The notes under the pieces are model-generated. The model was given only the letters and a program-made list of their open reading frames with translations, was not told the origin of the DNA and ran no database searches. A stretch of DNA of 64,000 nt, taken from Vitis vinifera (Eukaryota > Streptophyta > Magnoliopsida > Vitales > Vitaceae). The stretch lies in assembly GCF_030704535.1 (NCBI RefSeq), contig NC_081820.1:21579001-21643000 (forward strand), given 5' to 3'. Positions 47,916 to 58,701 of this stretch are shown here, piece by piece (the first letter of the stretch is position 1; each line of letters begins with the position of its first letter). The position numbers and the translations under genes are program-made.

Positions 47916-47931
47916 AAAACGGCGACGTTTT
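47916..47931 (+). promoter_or_regulatory. Palindrome-like promoter motif upstream of SEND1
   Basis: AAAACGGCGACGTTTT lies 135 bp before the SEND1 start codon. A close relative, AAAACGACGGCGTTTA, lies 129 bp before the start codon of the upstream neighbour. Such ACGNCG-centred palindromes are common in plant promoters. Confidence 0.4.
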
Positions 47932-48065
47932 AAAACCAAGGGGTATTTGTCCGTAAGAAGAGTAATTTAGACATAAAACATGGGCATTTGAATTTCATTC
48001 ATCTTCTAGACTTTCCCTCTCGGAAGAATCTCTTCAAAGTCCCTCACTCATTTCTCTATCTCGAA

Positions 48066-51000
48066 ATGGGTGTGAAAAACCTCTGGGACATCTTGGAATC
48101 TTGCAAGAAAACTCTCCCACTTTACCACCTCCAGTGAGTTTCCCACATTTTCTCAGTATCCAAACATACCCTTTATTTATTTATTTATTTTTTCTTTCTA
48201 AAAAAAAACTACTTTTGCTTACCCTGAATTTGTGGTAGGAACAAGAGGGTGTGCATCGATCTTTCATGTTGGATGGTTCAACTTCAAAATGTAAACAAAT
48301 CTCATGCTTCAATCAAGGACAAGCTTTATCTCAAAGGCCTCTTTCACCGTCTTAGAGCTCTCATTGCTTTGAATTGTAGCCTTCTTTTTGTCACAGGTAT
48401 GTGTATTTTCCACTTTGGTTGCCTTCAATTTTGACTTCAGATGTAAACTGGAACTGGGTATTGCCTTTTGTGGAAATTAGTATTGGGTTTAGACTATTTC
48501 ATGATAATATGATTTGGGTGATTGGTATTTAGAAATTTTGGTAAATTTAAGTTATTTGATTTATATGGGTGTTTAAAGACATGTAGGCTCCTTCCTTCAC
48601 AATATTTGATGGAGGAGTTCTTTATTTTCTTCTCAATGCTGGTGGATTTAAGTAATCTTTATTGTCTCATAGATGGATCAATCCCTGCAATCAAACTAGC
48701 CACTTACAGACGGCGCTTAAATTCAGGAACTGAGGTAGGATTCTACACATGCTGCATTTTCATTGATGTTTACCTTTCTTCAATCCTCTTTTTCTTTTTT
48801 CAATTCAAATTTTTTCTTAGTAATAAATTCTGTAACTTGACCAAAGCAGGTCACTCGAGATGAAACAAACTCCCATAATGTGCCTTCGCTCCGGAGAAAT
48901 ATGGGATCTGAATTCTCATGTATGATAAAGGAGGCAAAAGTCCTTGGCTTGGCACTTGGTATCCCTTGCTTAGATGGGTAATCTTCACTGATGAGCTAGA
49001 ATTTTGGTTTATGTTCCACTTCATATGATATCAACTCTATTTGATTCAGACCCTTCAATGTTTTCTTGTGGTCTTATTTTCCTATAACAATAAGTCTTAT
49101 CTTTTTTATTTTCCTGAAGATAAATACATGACAGAAAAATGCATAGGACTATAAGGAAGAACAAATTGGACTGATGATAAATTGGAATGTTTTTGTTCTA
49201 TATCATTATAAAACTTCACCTCCACAATAAACTTTTGTAATGAAGTCCTTGCTTCATTTGCACCTTGGATTAGGAAGAATAAGAAATTCAAGTTTCAAAC
49301 CTAATTTTAACTTTCATTTTTAGTTCGGTAAATTGGCTACTAAAAGGGCACCATTTGTGCTTCTGACATGGTTTCCGTGCAATGCCTGGTTGCTTGGAGC
49401 CTTTTTGTTCCTCAAGATTCTACTTTGTGATCACTTACTTAGGAGTATTTAGCTTTGCAAGGTGCTTCTTTGGGTTTAGAAGGCTGACAATTAGATAGGG
49501 AAATCCATTTATCTGTCAGGAGACCACATTCTTGAATTTTCTGCTCTAAATTTAATAAAATTCTGGCTCACATCTTTTTCCCTTAGCATTGTTTGGCCAT
49601 TTTGGCACCTTTGTATACATCATGTATACCTTTGTCCGCCCTTTGTTAGGTGCTAGTAATATATTCCATCTTTGCCTATCGAACAACCAAAAAAAAAAAA
49701 TCTTATTTGCAAATGAGCCAACATGTGAACCCCTTAGCTTTTATAGCTTACAGGCCTAATATGAAAAATCTGTGGATGGAGAACTCATTACTAGCAAGAG
49801 AGGATTCTGTTTTTTTAGTTTTTCCATCCAACTAATAGAAGTTCTGAAACCATTTTCTTTCATTTTTAAGGTTTTAGGCTTTAACACTCAGTTTATAATC
49901 TCCTCTTTTAGGAATGGTAAGTACTTAAAGAGGATTTAGCTTGTTAGATTTGTTCTTTTCCGAAAGACTAATAATTTTCCCTATCACCAATTAATCATTT
50001 TTCTAATGCTTGAAAACTTTATAATATTTTGCATATGAAACACCTCAAGTCATCATTGAGTCCCAAGAGGGACCCCAAAAAAAAAAAAATGTAAATGTCA
50101 CTATGCATAAAAAAAAAAAGGTATCATAATCTCCATCAGGAAGTAAAATAGCAGAATATTTTGCAAATGCACAAAATCAAACCCAAACTTTCAGTACCTA
50201 CTTTTATAGAGAAATTGAAAATATTGCTTTCATTTTACCTCTTCTAAAAATGATGCTTGTTTTAAAAGAATTGTTGTTCTTCCTTTTGTGTGCTTGAAAA
50301 TGTCTTGAAGGATTGGTTTTAAATTCCTGAAAAACTATTCAAAACCCCTCCAGTTTTATTAGTTAACATTTGCAAAGAATGTGTCTGTAATAGTAATATG
50401 AAATTTTGTTATGTTTATCAAAAGCTCCAAGTTTCTCAAAGCATAACCACAAAGTTACTTCACAATTTATTATTTGTGATATCTCGAGATTATAACATGT
50501 CTACTATTTCCATTCCTCAAACAATCCCCTGGCATATTAACACTCAAACATATGAATCAAGATTCCCACCCTGGATAGCCTTCAGAAACGGGGGTGGCAG
50601 CTCCCCAACCATTGTTTTTTGTGTGGTTGTGAAGAAGAAACTGTAAATCACATTCTTTTACACTGTACAGTGGTCAAGGTCCTCTAAGAGATCATTCTCG
50701 CCTTGTTTGGGGTTCTGTGGGTGTTCCCAGAGACAGTTAAAGAGGTGTTATTCAGCTGGAAAGACCCTTTTGTGGGGAAAAAAAGGAAAAAGATTTGGAA
50801 TTCCATCCCGTTGTGTATTTTTTTGACGGTTTGGAAAGAGAGGAATAGGATAGCTTTTAGGGGAGGGTCTTTAGCTATACAGAAGCTCAAAAATTCTTTT
50901 GTTTGTAATCTTTGGAGTTGGGCTCGGGTGTACATTGGTGGGGAGTCCTTGTCTCTCTTAGACTTTTTGGAGTGGCTAGCGTCCACTTAAGGGCTGGTGA

Positions 51001-54000
51001 GGGTGTTTGTTTTTTGTGTCTTTTGGGTTAGGCTGCTGTGTATACTCCCTGTATGCCTTGTGGCTTTTTGCCTTTTAATCCATTGCTTGCTTATTTATAA
51101 AAAAAAAGGACCTCCTGAAATTTTGTGATGGAAGGTACCTTATTGATTCACTATTCTTCTGGCATATTTGTAGAGCAATGAGCGTTGCATTAATAAAAAT
51201 TTGGATTTAATGAAAATCAGGAGTAGATTAGTATCACCGAATTCCATGTAAAGTAATGCTTTATATATATAGATTTGGATATTTGTAGCCTATTTATGTT
51301 TGAAAAAGTTGAAATTGTTCTTTCACCCAAATTCAGGATTGAAGAAGCTGAAGCACAGTGTGCATTGTTAAACTCAGAATCATTATGTGTAAGTCTTTTG
51401 TTAATTTATATAGGGCTATCATAATGTCCATCAATTTGATAATGGGCAGCATGGCATTGTTATTAATTGTTATTATTATTATTCAGGATGGATGTTTCAC
51501 TTCAGATTCAGATGTTTTCCTTTTTGGTGCAAGGACAGTTTACAGAGACATTTGCCTTGGTGAGTAAATGGGGATTCTGCTAGTCCTGGAGTCTTTACTT
51601 TTCTTCAACTATTTTGCTTTTGTATACTGATATTGCTTTCTGACAAATTAGGGGAAGGCGGTTATGTTGTTTGTTATGAAATGGCAGACATAGAGAGCAC
51701 ACTTGGGTTTGGAAGGAACTCCTTGGTAATTCTGTTTTGGCTTGTACTTGTGCTTTTGTAGCATATTGCTTTTTTACCATAGAAAAAGGGGAAAATTGAG
51801 GATGGGCTACACCTGCAAAAGTGGTTGTGATATGGCTGGAACTAATTGCAGGAAAATTTAGCTGCTCCCCACCTTGTGAAATTGTGTTGTTCCAAAGCAT
51901 TCTAAATGGAACTGCTCCAATAAATCTAATCATGCCCATCAGCTACCTATTAATAAAACAAATAAAGAATTAAAGAAATCTAGCTAAGCACATGCATAAA
52001 CACACTCACATGCACCTCTTTTTTCTCAAGGTCTGATACCCACAAATTCCTCTTGTGGCTCCTGGACAGCAGCCATTTGTTTTCTTTCCTATAATAGTGG
52101 CATTCAGTTATAATAAAATCAAGAAATTCAAACTTCCATTTTTATATATTTCCAATAGGTAAGCTTGCTTCTCAATAACGATTGTGATTTTTGATCTTCA
52201 GATTACTCTGGCACTTCTTCTTGGTAGTGATTACTCTCAGGGAGTTCATGGGTTTGGGCCAGTAAGTTCTGAAAAGTGTCATTTCCTGGTTGGATAACTT
52301 ATCTTTCCTCTTAATCTCAAGAGCTGAATGGAAGCTTATGTTGTTGCAATTGTTTCTTTGGCCACAGGAGTCAGCATGCCAGATTGTTAAATCAGTTGGT
52401 GAAGAAGTTGTTCTCAAAAAAATTGCATTAGAAGGGATATCCTTTGCAAAGAAATCAAAGGGTTCAAGGAAACAGGGGCAAGTTCTTAAGTGCAATGACA
52501 AAGAGAATTGTTCAGACCATGAAATGAACATTAATGGTCAGTTCCCTTGAAACAGTTTAGTTAATATATAATTTAGCATCTTTCTTAATGAACTGTTAGA
52601 AATAACATCTTAGATGGTAGGCCATCCTCAAGAAACTGAAATACTTGACTTCAATCTTTATATTTAAAAGAAGAAATTGATTAAAACAGCATGGTTCAAG
52701 CTTTTGTGTCTGAGGTAGTGTTGTCCTCATTTTCACTGTAAATACACAACATGACCATGCAGGTATTTTATAAAGGCAAAGTATGATTACAGTCCCTTGC
52801 TCCCAGTAAAGCTGTTGAAAAAATAAGCTAGTTCTATAGCATGCTTAAAGCCCATGCAGGTGTTTTACAAATGAATTTATGGTTTATTAAATACAATCCC
52901 TTTGTTCCAAGTAAATCTGTTGAAAGAATAAGTTAGCTTTCTCTTTATTCTTATTATCAGTTACAAAATGTTTAGTTGTCTAAGATGGTAGGGTGCTGCT
53001 AACTTTTGCTTTGAATTCTTGATGCCTTTGGTAGGATCTGAGCATAGTTCACAAAGGGAGTTCTTGCGAGTAATTGATGCTTATTTGAAACCAAAATGTC
53101 ACTCTGCAGACTCTGATGCAGTGCATAGGTAGAGTTCAAAGTATTGTATTATGATCCATTGTTGTCTGTGCTTGTACTTGTTGCTGCATTTGACTAGGCT
53201 ACAAGTCTTGTGCCTTAAAACATGGGTGTTTTACTCTTCTTTCTTCCTTTTTGCTTCTATCCTTGCACCCACACAAAATTAGTGGACTACTAGGACTACC
53301 ATAAGTGTTCCATTTGATATTTTCCTAAAGATAGGAGCATAACATTGAGAGTGATATTGGTTTTAGTTTTTTTGATACTTTGATTCTGTCTTGAGGTTTA
53401 ATGAAATATGGTTTATTTTATCAGGATACCTATGCATTTAGACTTTGATTTCTTACTTTTAAATCTTTCTAACAGTGCAGGTGGTAGAGTATCATTTCTG
53501 CATTAGGCCTGGCTGCACTATTCAGAACCCTAGTCCTCACCCCCACCGTGCCTGTTAAGAACAATGTTTCTACCACCATACTTATGGACTAGGCTAATCT
53601 TTTTTATACATTTTTTTTGTGTAAAAATATAGTCTAATTATATAATTATGTCCAGTCCTTTATTACTTCCTGGAAAATAGTTTCTAATTCCTGTCCCTTA
53701 CTGCTTGGTGGTGATTAAGTCTGTGATTTATTTTGGTAAACTGTTATGATGATATTTTGAATTAAAACCTTAATTACAGCAGTTGAGCATATATTTGTGT
53801 GGAAATTATTTAAAAAAAATGAGTTTCATTACAATAGTAGGACAACCTTTTTTAAGGCTTTGGCTTCTTGATTTTCTTAAGAGATTTGATTATGGATGCT
53901 TAGCCATGAAGGACCACAAATATGAGAAGAATCTGATTTGGTCCACTTAAATGTTATAGGGCTCTTGCTCTTCTTCCATTTCAACGCACTGAAGCTCAGA

Positions 54001-55774
54001 AGATATGTGCTCAGTTGTTTGAGTGGCCTCCTGAGAAAACAGGTACTTTCTTCCTCAAAATTTTTACTTTATGTTGGGGATGCACGCAAGCAAGTAGATG
54101 CAAAATTTTGTGCAAACTTCATGTATATTCTTGGATTATTGCCTGTGGAGGTAGAACTTCTTATGATCACATCTACTTGGTTAGCAGGTCATGAAAATAT
54201 ATATTTGTTAACCCCTCATTTTGCAACATAGTCCAACAACATCGTAACTTTCTTTTGGACATGAAATTACACTGATGATGTGAACATAATTGGCGAAATT
54301 AATTTTGCCCTTGCATTCATTGATGTGATGGGATTGGCTTCAGGTGTGAGGTAATTTAATATGGAAACTAGATTTATGAAATGATGGTTTGATATGATGG
54401 GTACAACTCTGCTTCTTAGCATCAACATTGGTTGATTTGAACTGATTGTAACTTTTGAATTTCATATATTTCAAGGTTTAAAATGTTTTCAAATCACTGG
54501 AGAGCTTAGAATTGATAACATTCCAAAATTTTAGGGTTTTGATGGTGGAGATGGAATGTGGGAGCATTAACTTGGGAGCATCTGTAAATTTCTGCCTTGT
54601 AACACATCTAAAGTGTCATCAAGTTCCATACAGAAGTTTGTTCAGTTATTCTTGAGTTTGTCAAATATTCATTATTTATTTATTTATTTTTGGTTCAGAT
54701 GAGTATATAACACATCTAAAGTGTCATCAAGTTCCATACAGAAGTTTGTTCAGTTATTCTTGAGTTTGTCAAATATTCATTATTTATTTATTTATTTTTT
54801 GGTTCAGATGAGTATATCCTTCCTAAGATCGCTGAAAGAGACTTGCGGCGATTTGCCAATTTGCGTTCAACTTCTTCAAACTTGGGAATTCATTTTCCGT
54901 TGCACGAGGTATGACTCTCTTTGTGACTTTTTGATTCTATATTTTTTTATCCTTGTGTAATTTGTTTAAATTGAAGTTCTGAAGAAAATCTCATGAGTCC
55001 TCTGAATAAAATTATAGTAGCACAAGGGTGTGTGAGGACATCCCATGAAATATATGATTGCTTATTTATCGGCTGAAAATTTTTTCCATGTCACAGATAC
55101 CAGTAAAATGCCCTATTTCTGGAATTATAAAGCACAGAAAAGTCCAAGGAAGAGAATGCTTTGAGGTTTCCTGGGAAGAGTTTGATGGCCTTAAATCCTC
55201 CATAATACCAGCAGAGCTTGTGAAGAGGTAATTGTATTAAGGTGCAAGTCCTGTAGGCATGTTCCAAAACGCTTTTTAATATTAGATGTTTTGAAAAATA
55301 TTTTTATTCCCATTTATTTTGGTCCCCAGTGCTTGTCCTGAAAAGATTGTGGAGTTTGAAGGGAGAAAACCCCAAGAGAAGAAACAAAATCATCGTAAAC
55401 CAAGGCCAAAGAAATCCAATAACAGAACTCCCTTGGCTGAGATTGATAAACAACTCCAAAATCTATTGCTTGATATAGAATCAGGAGGCAATTCTTTTCA
55501 AAATGTTTCATTTTCTTCAAGCATGACACCATCCAAAACCCAAATTGATGCAACCAAAGCAGCAAAAACACAATATATGTTGCTTGATACAGAGTCAGAG
55601 AGCGACAATGACAATCACAATGAAGCCATAATTTGCCATCAGAATGGTCGATGCGGTGCTGAAATAGTCATTGATCTGCTAAGCCCTTCCCCAGCAATAC
55701 GTGCCCGAAAGGTTTCGAAGTGCCAACAAGGCAATAATGGCCAACAAATTGATGTAATTGATTTGAGTGATTGA
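48066..55774 (+). CDS. SEND1: SEND1 / GEN-like 2 structure-specific nuclease (XPG/Rad2 family)
   Basis: Fourteen exons: 48066-48133, 48239-48396, 48673-48734, 48850-48977, 51337-51388, 51487-51559, 51652-51725, 52202-52261, 52368-52536, 53035-53128, 53960-54042, 54808-54908, 55097-55227, 55330-55774 (1698 nt, 565 aa). All junctions are GT..AG and keep frame. The XPG-N domain starts MGVKNLWDIL with D30 and D76. The XPG-I domain has E142 and E144 in EEAEAQCA and D163 and D165 in TSDSDVF. The helix-hairpin-helix region has D215 in LLGSDY. So the active-site acidic residues are all present. A GEN1-type chromo-like segment follows at about 374-418, then a basic, disordered tail. The family cuts Holliday junctions and flaps in nuclear DNA repair. 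The length fits Arabidopsis SEND1 (about 600). Oddities: a LINE in intron 4 and a duplicated acceptor before exon 12. Confidence 0.95.
50580..51110 (+). mobile_element. 5'-truncated LINE (L1-type) in SEND1 intron 4
   Basis: Plus-strand reading gives the end of a plant LINE reverse transcriptase ORF: a zf-RVT zinc-binding region (NHCFLCGCEEETVNHILLHC, from about 50605), then WVFPETVKEVLFSWK, IPLCIFLTVWKERNRIAF, and LWSWARVYI with a stop near 50988. A 3' tail with 'tgcttgcttatttataaaa' and a short A-run ends near 51108. There is a frame break near 50680. The insertion is in sense with the host gene. Target duplications were not clear. Confidence 0.85.
54601..54817 (+). repeat. 108/109-bp tandem duplication across the SEND1 intron 11/exon 12 boundary
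   Basis: Copy 1 (54601-54708) and copy 2 (54709-54817) are identical except for one extra T in a T-run. Each contains 'ttggttcagatgagtatat', that is, the branch/polypyrimidine region, the acceptor CAG and the first codons of exon 12. Only copy 2 continues into real coding sequence (ATCCTTCCTAAG). The near identity points to a recent event. Confidence 0.95.
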
Positions 55775-56445
55775 GAAACTGGCCCAATCACTTCAATATG
55801 AAAGGAAGGAAGGAGAGCTGAGAATGTTCCTACCAAGGAAGACATAATCTGTAATCTGCCAATTTATCTCTTTTCTCTTTTGCTTTCTTTTGTTGCCTTA
55901 GTTCAGATCATCAGACTATTGTGTATCTTTGCTATGTGTATTTATTCCAACAGTGCAATGTAAATTATCTAATTTACACATAATTCATTACAATGGCAAA
56001 AAAGCAAAATTGAGATCAGAGTGGATTCAAGTCTGGCCAGTGAATTTAAGTTGGATTTCATTCTGGTTTGGTACAAATCACATAAAGCACAATTGGAAGT
56101 TCCCAGGGTACATCACATTGTAGAGAATATCATTAAGTTCTAACAAGTAACAATTGCTTGGGTAAAGCAATCTGGTCAAGTCTATTGAAAGTAAACATGA
56201 GAGAGCTGGCAAATGAAATGCCATATAAGGCAAAGTCGATTCCAGTTTTACAAATTTACAACATCATCTCAACACCAGATTGCACCATGAAAGGGAACAA
56301 AAAAAAAGGACCAAGAATTAGAATTCTATACAAAAATGAGCAATGAGATGAAGCTCTGGTGGCTGCACCATGAGTATCCACTACTTTAACACAGTTCTGA
56401 GAAGAACCGCCCACCAAGTTATGAAGATTCTACAACTTCCAAGGT
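55775..56445. other. Convergent 3' UTRs of SEND1 and SF1
   Basis: SEND1 (+) and SF1 (-) end tail-to-tail 671 bp apart. The intervening DNA is probably both 3' UTRs, which may overlap. No separate gene is seen. Confidence 0.6.
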
Positions 56446-58701
56446 TCACCACTGTGTAAGATGGGTGATTGGCCAAGGAATAGGTTTCAGATTACTTCCT
56501 GGGGTTGGGCTGATTTTGAATGATGAGGATGGGTTGGATGTCTCTGTGGCAAAATATGACTTAAATTGGGAACCAGGGTAGCTAGGATCCCCAGGAAACT
56601 GTAAAAGTGAACTAGGTGACGAGAATGGAACTTGGGTAGCAATGTAACCATATTCGAAGCCACTTCTACCCTGCGAGTTCAAGATGCTGGACACAGGAGG
56701 AAAACCCAATCCCTTGCTTTTAGGGAAAAAATCAAACGGCCCCAAGTGGTAGGTGGCGGGAGGAGGCAAAGCCATTCTCTTAGTTTCAGGAAACATGGTT
56801 TGATGTTGAGGTAGCAATGACCCCGGTGGAACAGGGAAACCGGTCTGACGCACGGCATCTTGAGAAGCTGCTATTGACCCAGGGTGATTTGGATCAGGGC
56901 TCAAAACTGAGGATCCTGTGACCCATTGGCGTGTACCCTCCCTTACTGCCAATGTCTTCCCATCAATTTTGTACCCATGCATGTGGGATAAAGCCAAAGC
57001 AGCATGAGCAGGATTTTCAAATTTAACAAAGCCATAGCCTTTACTAATACCTGTGGCTCGGTCCTTAATCACTTTTGTTTTAGCAATCTTACCGAATGGA
57101 GCAAACAACTCTGCTAAACAATTCTCGTCCATAGTTTGAGGAAGATAACCAACATAGAGATCTGCATCACTGGTTTCTTTATTGGGTTTGCTTTGTGTGT
57201 CTGGAGTTGAACCAATTTCAAGCCCAGATGAACCCCACAGAGAGTTGCTACCTTGAGATGATGCTATCAAAGGGCAAGAGGGTGTGGCATGGTTGTTGCT
57301 GCCACAAATGTCACAAGAGAGCGAGCTTTGAAAAGTAGATTGTAGGTGAGGGCAGGCATAATGTGGATGCCCTTCGTCATAGCAGCATCGGCACATATTT
57401 TTGTTTCGTTCTCCATTCAGTTTGCCAAGCTCCACTAATTGGGCTTGTTGGTGAGCATTTATCCCACGGTCAATTGGAATTAGTAGTTTCTCAACCATTC
57501 TTACAGCTGCATCAAAGGAATTTTGGTTATCAGCCTCTATACGGACATGTAAATCTTCATTATCAGAAGCTTTAGTTCTGCGTGGCGTTTTCAAGGAGTA
57601 ACCTTTACCCCTTAAAAGAATCTTAGCCCCAGTTTCCTTCTCCATCCTCTTTTGAGTATTTCCCCGTGGACCAATTATAAGACCAACAAAATTATAATCA
57701 GGGTATTCTTTCTCCGGAATGTAGAGTTTCTTAATGAGCTTTGGTGGCTTGTAGTCAGCAGCAGGTTTAAAGGTGGAGTTCTTCTCAATCAACCTGGAAA
57801 TGATACATTGACGCTTCTTGATGAGTTTTTCACGGAGCCTTACTTCCCTTGTATTTTTTCTATTACCAAGGTAATCATACACTGGCTCTGGAGAAGGAGA
57901 CCTGTCTTCCTTGGGGCGGTCATCATGAAGCTCTGGTCTTTGCAACTTGCTATTTATCTCAAACAGTTCCACTTTCAACTCCTGAATTTCTGGATCCAGA
58001 TCAGATGTAACAAAGTCTTTCACGAAGCTAGGTAGTTGAATAGGACCAAGTATTTTTAATTGAGAATCATCACCAGTCCACCTGGTTTTCCTTCTTTTGC
58101 GAGTCCTATTGCCTTCATCAGTTTCCCCATCTACTTCAGGTTTTTGGTCCCTTCTACTAAGCCTTCGTTTCCCAGAACTTCCTGCATGCTCCTGCTTTTC
58201 AGAGGTACTTTCATCAGTAACGGGTGCCATAGGAACCCCAGATTTATCATGGAGATCTGCAACTACAGACCCAACGTCTGCTTCGAGGTTTGATGATTCA
58301 TCTTGCTTGCACTTCTTTAGTGTCTGAAAGTCTTGCAATGGAGCTGGCTCATTGGCTATTACATCTAGTGACCCCTTATTTTCAATCAAACTTCTAGAAA
58401 TGGCTTCCAACCTGGCCTCAGCTTCATCAGGGTCACTATCAGAAGATGACTTTGACACAGACTTCCCCAATGAATCCATATCTGGATCTTCAATTGGCTG
58501 TTCTTTTTCATCATTGTAATGGCTTAAAGAAACAAATTCATCAAGTTCCCATTCCTCACTCTCATCATTATCCCTGTCTAAAAAGGACTGAAGAACACAT
58601 TGTGCTCGCAGCTCCACAGTAGTTACCTTGGTTGGTTTATCCACTTCGATGCTATATTTCTTTCTAATCCTTGAAAGGTATGAAGCTTCATGTTTCTCCA
58701 T
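56446..58701 (-). CDS. SF1: Splicing factor 1 / branch-point-binding protein
   Basis: A single coding exon of 751 aa. SF1 binds the intron branch site and U2AF65 early in spliceosome assembly in the nucleus. In order: an acidic N-terminal region; a basic-Trp motif RKRRKTRWTGDD near residue 208, like the U2AF65-binding ULM; a helix-hairpin domain with phosphorylatable SPSPEP near 270; a KH/QUA2 domain from about 325 (YNFVGLIIGPRGNTQKRMEK); two CCHC zinc knuckles at about 437-475 (CRCCYDEGHPHYAC, CDICGSNNHATPSC); an RRM at about 512-587 (LYVGYL and KGYGFVKF), typical of plant SF1; and a Pro-rich end. Arabidopsis SF1 (At5g51300) is about 804 aa. The ATG follows a spliced leader: exon to 60577, acceptor within 6 nt of the ATG. 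Confidence 0.95.
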   Translation of the reverse strand: MEKHEASYLSRIRKKYSIEVDKPTKVTTVELRAQCVLQSFLDRDNDESEEWELDEFVSLSHYNDEKEQPIEDPDMDSLGKSVSKSSSDSDPDEAEARLEAISRSLIENKGSLDVIANEPAPLQDFQTLKKCKQDESSNLEADVGSVVADLHDKSGVPMAPVTDESTSEKQEHAGSSGKRRLSRRDQKPEVDGETDEGNRTRKRRKTRWTGDDSQLKILGPIQLPSFVKDFVTSDLDPEIQELKVELFEINSKLQRPELHDDRPKEDRSPSPEPVYDYLGNRKNTREVRLREKLIKKRQCIISRLIEKNSTFKPAADYKPPKLIKKLYIPEKEYPDYNFVGLIIGPRGNTQKRMEKETGAKILLRGKGYSLKTPRRTKASDNEDLHVRIEADNQNSFDAAVRMVEKLLIPIDRGINAHQQAQLVELGKLNGERNKNMCRCCYDEGHPHYACPHLQSTFQSSLSCDICGSNNHATPSCPLIASSQGSNSLWGSSGLEIGSTPDTQSKPNKETSDADLYVGYLPQTMDENCLAELFAPFGKIAKTKVIKDRATGISKGYGFVKFENPAHAALALSHMHGYKIDGKTLAVREGTRQWVTGSSVLSPDPNHPGSIAASQDAVRQTGFPVPPGSLLPQHQTMFPETKRMALPPPATYHLGPFDFFPKSKGLGFPPVSSILNSQGRSGFEYGYIATQVPFSSPSSLLQFPGDPSYPGSQFKSYFATETSNPSSSFKISPTPGSNLKPIPWPITHLTQW

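Noticed and set aside
57652-58327. Plus-strand open frames of up to 127 codons
   Set aside because: They are antisense to the SF1 coding exon and show no family resemblance.
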